A DNA stretch of 64,000 nucleotides from JAUVRX01 sp049664225. Its GTDB lineage: Bacteria > Acidobacteriota > Thermoanaerobaculia > Multivoradales > JAHEKO01. Of the stretch, positions 60,220 to 64,000 are shown piece by piece. The translations under genes and the position numbers were made by a program. The notes under the pieces were generated by a model. That model was not told where the DNA came from. It ran no database searches and worked only from the letters and a program-made list of their open reading frames with translations. Numbering within the stretch: the stretch's first letter is position 1; each line of letters opens with the position of its first letter. Location of the stretch: assembly GCA_049664225.1 (NCBI GenBank), contig JBATEX010000080.1, positions 1-64,000 of the forward strand, in the 5' to 3' direction.

Positions 60220-62682
60220 ATGAGGCCATCTCCACCCCCGTCGCCTCCCCTGACTCAGGCCGAGCACTGGTTCAGAATCTTAGCTGAAACCATGCCGGTG
60301 GCCATCTTTGTCCACCGCGAGAAGTTGCTCTACGTGAATCCCGCCGCCGAGGAGCTGACCGGCTACTCGGCTCACGAGATGATGAGCATGGGATTCCAGG
60401 ATCTGGGGGAGCCGCTACCCATCAGCCGCAACGCATTTGCACCATCATCTGGGCAGGAAGACGATGCAGAGCTGTGGAAGATCCGTCGCAAGGACGGGCA
60501 GGAACGATGGATACGTCTGACCTCCGGTTACGTCGAGCTCGATTGGCAGCCAGCCAGCCTGGTCACAGCCTTCGACGCTACAGCCCAGGAGTTGTCGGCA
60601 ATCGCCCTTCAAGACGTCCGACAGCGGCTCGCGTTTGCCCAACAAGCCGCCCGCTCGGTGAATTGGGAGTGGGACCCCGACACTGACGCCCTCGACACAT
60701 CCGAGCTCATCGATCAGCTCTTCGGATTGTCTCTCCACGACCAGCTGGCAAGCGGCAGCGACTTCCTGAAGCTCGTTCACCCTGACGATCGACCGAGCCT
60801 GGAGCGGGCAGTTCGCCGCCTGCTCAAAGCCGATGACGAGAGTCTGTCGGTCGACATTCGATGCCTCTCGCCCCGTGGCGAGGTCCGCTGGCTGGCCGAA
60901 AGGGCCATCGCAATGCGTGATCCACAAGGGCATGTGCAGCGAATCATCGGTGTCGCCCATGACATTACCGAGCGCAAGATCGCTGAGAACGCCCTCTTCC
61001 AGGAGAAGGAGCGTGCCCTAGTCACGCTGGCTTCCATCGCCGATGGGGTCATCCGCACCGACGCCAGGGGCATCGTTGACTACCTCAATCCGGTAGCCCA
61101 GAAGCTCACCGGTTGGACGCTCGAAGAGGCCTACGGTCAAACGGCCGACGCGATCTACAGGGTGGTCGATGAAGAGACGGGCAAGAAGGTCCTCGACCCG
61201 GTCCATCACTGCCTTGCCGAGCGGCGAGAAGTGGCCTTCCTCGGCCAACGGCTCTTGGTCCGCCGGGACGGGATCCAGTTCCCGATCCATGACTCTGCCG
61301 CGCCAATTCGCAACCAGGAAGGCAAGGTCACCGGTGCAATCCTCGTCTTCAAAGACCTGACCCAGGTCCGTCGGGTGGAAGACGAAATGGAGCATCTCGC
61401 GAGCCACGATCCTCTCACCGGTCTGATCAATCGCCGGGAGTTCGAGCGGCAGCTGCGAGGCGCCCTACGGGTGCATGACGGACGGAGCGGGCGACATGCC
61501 TTGTGTCAACTGGACCTCGATGCGTTCAAGCTCGTGAACGAGACCTGCGGCCATACCGCTGGCGATCAGTTGATTCGAAAGATCGCTTCGGTCATCGAGG
61601 AGCGGGTCCGACAACAAGATGTCCTGGCGCGGCTGGGTGGCGACGTGTTCGGCATCCTCTTCAGCGACTGCCCCCCAGAAGAGGCGGAGCACCGGGCCAA
61701 AGAGATCAGTGAAGCCATCCACAGCTTTCGCTTCCATTGGGGCGGCCGCACTTTCACCAATCGGGTCAGCGGCGGCCTGGCGCCTCTGTCCTCCTCGCAC
61801 TCCGGAGCGGATGCCCTGTTGAGCGCCGCGGACGCCGCCTGCTTTGTAGCTAAAGAAAAGGGTGGCGGATCCATTCACATCTATCAGCCCGGCGACCGCG
61901 AGATTGCCGAGCGGTATGGGGAGATGCAGTGGATCTCTCGTCTTCAGAAAGCCCTGGACGAGGACCGCTTCCGGCTCTATCACCAGATCATCAAGCCCCT
62001 CGACGCGAGCAACTCGGAGCCTCCCCTGAGCGAGCTCTTCATTCGATTGATCGACGAGGAGGGCAAGCTTGTCTATCCGGGATCCTTCATCCCGGCAGCC
62101 GAACGGTATGGTCTGATCCCGTCAATCGACCGTTGGGTCCTGAGCACCGCTCTGCGCCTACTGGCCGACGATGGCAATACCGCCATAGCCAACAATAGCC
62201 GGTTCGCCATCAATCTCTCAGGTCTCAGCCTTGGCGCCGCGGGGTTTCTCGATTTCGTGGTCGAAGAGCTCAACAAGACCAGGATTTCGCCCGACCGGGT
62301 CTTCTTCGAGATCACCGAGACCTCTGCCATAGCCAACCTGCCGATGGCGGTGCGCTTCATCGCGGTGTTGAAAGGCATGGGTTGCCGTTTCGTCCTGGAC
62401 GATTTCGGCCAGGGCCTGAGCTCCTTCGGCTACCTGAAGAACCTCCCACTGGACTTCCTCAAGATCGACGGTGGGTTCGTGCGCGAAATGGTCGCCGACC
62501 CTATCCAAGCCGCGCTCGTGGCATCGATCCACGATATAGGCGAGGTGATGGGGCTGCGCACCATCGCCGAGTCAGTCGAAGACGAAGTCACGCTCGAAGC
62601 GCTGCGCCAGATCGGGGTCGACTACGTTCAAGGGTACCTCTTTCAGCGGCCGCGACCGCTGACCGAAGGCAGGAAGCCCTGA
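60220..62682 (+). CDS. PAS-GGDEF-EAL protein with degenerate GGDEF site
   Basis: 820 residues. PAS domains span about 15-125, 135-255 and 263-385. The GGDEF domain (about 395-560) has GGDVF (473-477) instead of GGDEF, so the catalytic acid is lost. The EAL domain (about 575-815) reads SELFIRL (E605-L-F) at the motif position, with FEITETSAI, LDDFGQGLSSFGYLKNLPLD and FLKIDGGFV conserved, and AESVEDE near the end. It is probably a c-di-GMP phosphodiesterase or a receptor, not a cyclase. GGAGG lies 13 bases upstream of the ATG, a long spacing. Confidence 0.88.
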   Translation: MRPSPPPSPPLTQAEHWFRILAETMPVAIFVHREKLLYVNPAAEELTGYSAHEMMSMGFQDLGEPLPISRNAFAPSSGQEDDAELWKIRRKDGQERWIRLTSGYVELDWQPASLVTAFDATAQELSAIALQDVRQRLAFAQQAARSVNWEWDPDTDALDTSELIDQLFGLSLHDQLASGSDFLKLVHPDDRPSLERAVRRLLKADDESLSVDIRCLSPRGEVRWLAERAIAMRDPQGHVQRIIGVAHDITERKIAENALFQEKERALVTLASIADGVIRTDARGIVDYLNPVAQKLTGWTLEEAYGQTADAIYRVVDEETGKKVLDPVHHCLAERREVAFLGQRLLVRRDGIQFPIHDSAAPIRNQEGKVTGAILVFKDLTQVRRVEDEMEHLASHDPLTGLINRREFERQLRGALRVHDGRSGRHALCQLDLDAFKLVNETCGHTAGDQLIRKIASVIEERVRQQDVLARLGGDVFGILFSDCPPEEAEHRAKEISEAIHSFRFHWGGRTFTNRVSGGLAPLSSSHSGADALLSAADAACFVAKEKGGGSIHIYQPGDREIAERYGEMQWISRLQKALDEDRFRLYHQIIKPLDASNSEPPLSELFIRLIDEEGKLVYPGSFIPAAERYGLIPSIDRWVLSTALRLLADDGNTAIANNSRFAINLSGLSLGAAGFLDFVVEELNKTRISPDRVFFEITETSAIANLPMAVRFIAVLKGMGCRFVLDDFGQGLSSFGYLKNLPLDFLKIDGGFVREMVADPIQAALVASIHDIGEVMGLRTIAESVEDEVTLEALRQIGVDYVQGYLFQRPRPLTEGRKP

Positions 62683-62897
62683 GCCCGTCCCTGGAGGCTC
62701 GGCGCGAGCCCCTCAATTGGCGCTGTGTATCTTGGACGACTCACAGCTCAGGCCCGCTCTGCCTATTCGTCGTCTTGTGGCGTAACTCCGCGAGGAGTCC
62801 GTAGCCTTCTTGATATATTGAGAGGTCTCCGGCACGGCGGCCAGGTCGGTCTCCGTGGGTTTGAAACCCTGACCAAAGAGAAGAAAGGCCAAATCCG

Positions 62898-64000
62898 ATG
62901 CGTTTCACGTCGCCCCTTGAAGCTGCGCCCACCGCGAACCCGAAATTACTGGCCTGGGTCGAAAGAGTGGTCGACCTCTGTGATCCGGGCAAGGTCTGGT
63001 GGTGCGACGGGTCCACCGAGGAGTATGACGAGCTGGCCCAGATCATGACCGAGACCGGGACGGCCCGATGGCTGAATCCCGAGCTGCGTCCCAATTCGCT
63101 CTATGTGCGCTCAGATCCGGCAGACGTTGCGCGAGTCGAAGACCGCACCTTCATCTGTTCCCAGCGCCACGAGGATGCAGGTCCGACGAACAACTGGGGC
63201 GATCCAGCGGAAATGAAGGCCCACCTGCGAGGCCTCTACGACGGCTGCATGGAAGGCCGGACGATGTTCGTCATTCCCTACTCCATGGGCCCAATCGGTA
63301 GCCCCATCGCCAGGATCGGTATCGTCATTACCGATTCGCCCTACGTGGTCTGCAACATGCACATCATGGCTCGCGTGGGCACCAAGGTCCTGGAAGCACT
63401 GGGGGATAGTGAGGACTTCGTTCGTGGGATCCACTCGGTGGGATACCCCCTAGACAGCCAGAAGAAACCGGATCAGCCCTGGCCCTGCAACGCCGACAAT
63501 AAATACATCTGCCACTTCCCCGAGACCCGGGAGATCTGGTCCTACGGCTCCGGCTATGGCGGCAACGCCCTGCTCGGGAAGAAGTGCCACGCGTTGCGCA
63601 TCGCCTCGGTCCAGGCACGCGACGAAGGTTGGCTGGCCGAGCACATGCTCATTCTCAAGCTGACCAATCCGGCAGGGCGATCCAAGTTCATCGCGGCGGC
63701 CTTCCCTTCGGCCTGTGGCAAGACCAATCTCGCGATGATGAACCCCACCCTGCCAGGCTGGAAGGTCGAGACGGTGGGCGACGATATCGCTTGGATGAAA
63801 TTCGGGGATGACGGCCGACTCTACGCCATCAATCCCGAGGCAGGGTTTTTTGGCGTGGCCCCCGGAACGAGCATGCACTCGAACCCGAACGCCATGCTGT
63901 CGCTGACCAAGAACAGCATCTTTACCAACTGTGCTTTGACCCGGGAGGGCGACGTCTATTGGGAGGACATGTTGGACGAAAAGCCGGCCTTCCTCGTCGA
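62898..64000 (+). CDS. pckG: GTP-type phosphoenolpyruvate carboxykinase, 5' part
   Basis: 367 codons to the right edge, where the gene continues. RFTSPLEAAPTANPKLLAWV opens the protein. Diagnostic parts are VVDLCDPGKVWWCDGSTEEY, GRTMFVIPYSMGPIGSPIAR, YGSGYGGNALLGKKCHALRI, and the phosphate loop AAFPSACGKTNLAMMNPTLP with the mobile Cys. The metal motif VGDDIAWMKFGDDGRLYAIN and NPEAGFFGVAPGTSMHSNP follow. It converts oxaloacetate plus GTP to PEP. AAAGG lies about 10 bases before the ATG; the 215 bases upstream contain no other gene. Confidence 0.97.
   Translation, partial: MRFTSPLEAAPTANPKLLAWVERVVDLCDPGKVWWCDGSTEEYDELAQIMTETGTARWLNPELRPNSLYVRSDPADVARVEDRTFICSQRHEDAGPTNNWGDPAEMKAHLRGLYDGCMEGRTMFVIPYSMGPIGSPIARIGIVITDSPYVVCNMHIMARVGTKVLEALGDSEDFVRGIHSVGYPLDSQKKPDQPWPCNADNKYICHFPETREIWSYGSGYGGNALLGKKCHALRIASVQARDEGWLAEHMLILKLTNPAGRSKFIAAAFPSACGKTNLAMMNPTLPGWKVETVGDDIAWMKFGDDGRLYAINPEAGFFGVAPGTSMHSNPNAMLSLTKNSIFTNCALTREGDVYWEDMLDEKPAFLV

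Noticed and set aside
1..64000. CRISPR arrays, prophage, transposase genes or rRNA
   Set aside because: No direct-repeat arrays with regular spacers, no integrase/transposase/terminase signature and no rRNA sequence were seen. The holin-like gene at 34232-34483 stands alone.

Overview
The window is a GC-rich, gene-dense bacterial chromosome segment. Several markers point to Acidobacteriota, plausibly a Thermoanaerobaculia- or Holophagae-like lineage: a PadR plus 'acidobacterial duplicated orphan permease' pair, a VWFA-related secreted protein, CadC-like winged-helix regulators with TPR tails, and a GTP-type PEP carboxykinase. This placement is inferred from gene families, not from a marker tree. 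Outer-membrane and periplasmic features (beta-barrel protein, lipoprotein SodC, monofunctional transglycosylase) indicate a diderm.

Layout. 1-2.6 kb: a TolB-like gene running off the left edge, gene remnants, tRNA-Ser and a broken DUF222 gene. 2.6-5.7 kb: PadR with a FtsX/MacB-type permease carrying three in-frame amber codons. 5.8-10.6 kb: VWFA protein, CadC-like regulator, serS. 10.8-15.1 kb: two large polytopic membrane proteins, one with a GT-C-like acidic motif, and a small membrane protein. 15.2-19.7 kb: pdxA, an Hfq-like gene, a RicT/YaaT (PSP1) gene, purD and ispH. 20-33.4 kb: an accessory-looking region with repeats, gene remnants, nitrilase, YqgE, hydrolases, a B1-type metallo-beta-lactamase, a methyltransferase, and three genes interrupted only by in-frame UGA codons. 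33.4-39.3 kb: small housekeeping and stress genes. 39.3-44.8 kb: the pyruvate dehydrogenase operon aceE-aceF-lpdA. 45-50.3 kb: SodC, an M14 peptidase, PepF. 50.3-56.3 kb: the SUF iron-sulfur operon rrf2-sufB-sufC-sufD-sufS-sufU with a recognisable promoter and operator. 56.4-64 kb: a hybrid histidine kinase, SMUG1-type uracil-DNA glycosylase, thioesterase, PAS-GGDEF-EAL protein, and the start of pckG.

Most exciting signal: four UGA codons in three genes sit exactly where catalytic or redox cysteines belong, and each is followed by a hairpin that fits the bacterial SECIS pattern. The genes are a GrdB-like UxxC protein (20.8-21.6 kb), an AhpD-like CxxU protein (25.9-26.5 kb), and a MerB/alkylmercury-lyase-like protein (32.1-32.8 kb) in which BOTH catalytic cysteine positions (Cys96 and Cys159 of MerB) are UGA. 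I infer that this organism makes selenoproteins and carries an unusual two-selenocysteine MerB homologue. Automatic gene callers would split or lose all three genes.
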